Shown: in pieces, positions 63,687 to 64,000 of the stretch
Position numbering within the stretch: the stretch's first letter is position 1
How the letters are laid out: every line of letters starts with the position of its first letter
NCBI GenBank assembly: GCA_901420285.1
Contig: CABDVE010000001.1
Location: 248,001 to 312,000 of the forward strand
From: Stutzerimonas stutzeri
Lineage (GTDB): Bacteria > Pseudomonadota > Gammaproteobacteria > Enterobacterales > Pasteurellaceae
DNA length: 64,000 nt
Direction: 5' to 3'
Notes under the pieces: generated by a model
The model's input: the letters and a program-made list of their open reading frames with translations, nothing else
The model's database searches: none
Told to the model about the DNA's origin: nothing
Made by a program: the position numbers and the translations under genes

Positions 63687-64000
63687 TTAAACTTTTTTCT
63701 TCATCAAACCACTCGGTTTACGCCACACGCGACCGCTTTTGGCAATAAGTTTATCGGCTGCGATCGGGCCCCAAGTGCCGGCCTCATAGTCATACACTCT
63801 GCCGCCTTGGGCTTTATAATCCAAAATCGGTTGGACGAATTTCCATGCGGCATGGACGGCATCGGTACGGGCAAATAACGTTGCATCGCCTTTCATGGCA
63901 TCAAGCAATAAACGTTCATAAGCCGTCATCACGGAGGATCCCGCCAAATCCGCATAACGAAAATCCATGGATACTTCTTTCGCTTCAAAGCCTGCGCCCG
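63687..64000 (-). CDS. zwf: Glucose-6-phosphate 1-dehydrogenase (C-terminal part)
   Basis: The C-terminal 103 codons of Zwf, truncated by the right edge. It has [16 protein letters not shown] and [20 protein letters not shown], the usual C-terminal pattern. It feeds the oxidative pentose phosphate branch and precedes pgl. A CAATGCGGT word was not seen here. Confidence 0.95.
   Translation of the reverse strand, partial: GAGFEAKEVSMDFRYADLAGSSVMTAYERLLLDAMKGDATLFARTDAVHAAWKFVQPILDYKAQGGRVYDYEAGTWGPIAADKLIAKSGRVWRKPSGLMKKKV

Overview
The window looks like chromosomal DNA from a member of the Pasteurellaceae, most likely Aggregatibacter or a close Haemophilus relative. The protein set (fused peroxiredoxin-glutaredoxin, NadR without a helix-turn-helix domain, Tex, GreB, HslUV, NlpD, polyamine genes), the absence of rpoS after nlpD, and the many copies of the Haemophilus-type uptake word AAGTGCGGT (about 28 exact copies by eye) all fit. 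The genus is an inference from gene content; no 16S gene is present.

Layout: 0-1.6 kb hslV-sugE-hslU (an SMR exporter gene inside the protease operon); 2-3.6 kb pckA; 3.9-6.9 kb a CirA-like TonB receptor and a frameshifted siderophore esterase; 7-12.3 kb tex, a Uma2 remnant, greB, slyD, a SIMPL protein, rraB; 12.4-16.2 kb truD-surE-yqaA-lipoprotein-nlpD; 16.2-17.7 kb a RAYT transposase with REP hairpins and a duplicated flank; 17.7-26.4 kb rclC, purL, deoD, nupC, pdxH; 25.8-40 kb a histidine operon split in two. The hisL leader and hisGDCB lie at 35.2-40.0 kb and hisHAF-IE at 25.8-29.0 kb. Between them sit a small YjzC-like gene, pgdx/oxyR-fabR, ribB with an FMN riboswitch, nadR, a phosphoesterase and three tRNAs. 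Then follow talB, engB, comM, puuB/potD and proS (40.4-48.5 kb), a CydDC-like ABC pair with a haem/haemoglobin-type TonB receptor and an orphan HigA (48.7-55.2 kb), gyrB, gnd, a small REP-bounded accessory segment with a hypothetical membrane protein and VapD (59.5-60.9 kb), a GNAT acetyltransferase, an MFS transporter and the pgl-zwf pentose phosphate genes.

The most striking signal is a second dispersed word, CAATGCGGT (often as AGCACCGCATTGGA / TCCAATGCGGTGCT). I count at least 45 exact copies where about 0.5 would be expected by chance. It outnumbers the known uptake word here. It occurs as single copies inside conserved genes in several reading frames, as inverted pairs that form hairpins between genes, and as a 27-bp tandem array upstream of purL. 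It shares TGCGGT with the known uptake word and may be a second uptake dialect or a mobile palindrome family.

Regulatory elements that can be read directly: a his leader peptide with attenuator and promoter, an FMN riboswitch with terminator upstream of ribB, a PurR operator in front of purL, and a probable OxyR site between pgdx and oxyR.
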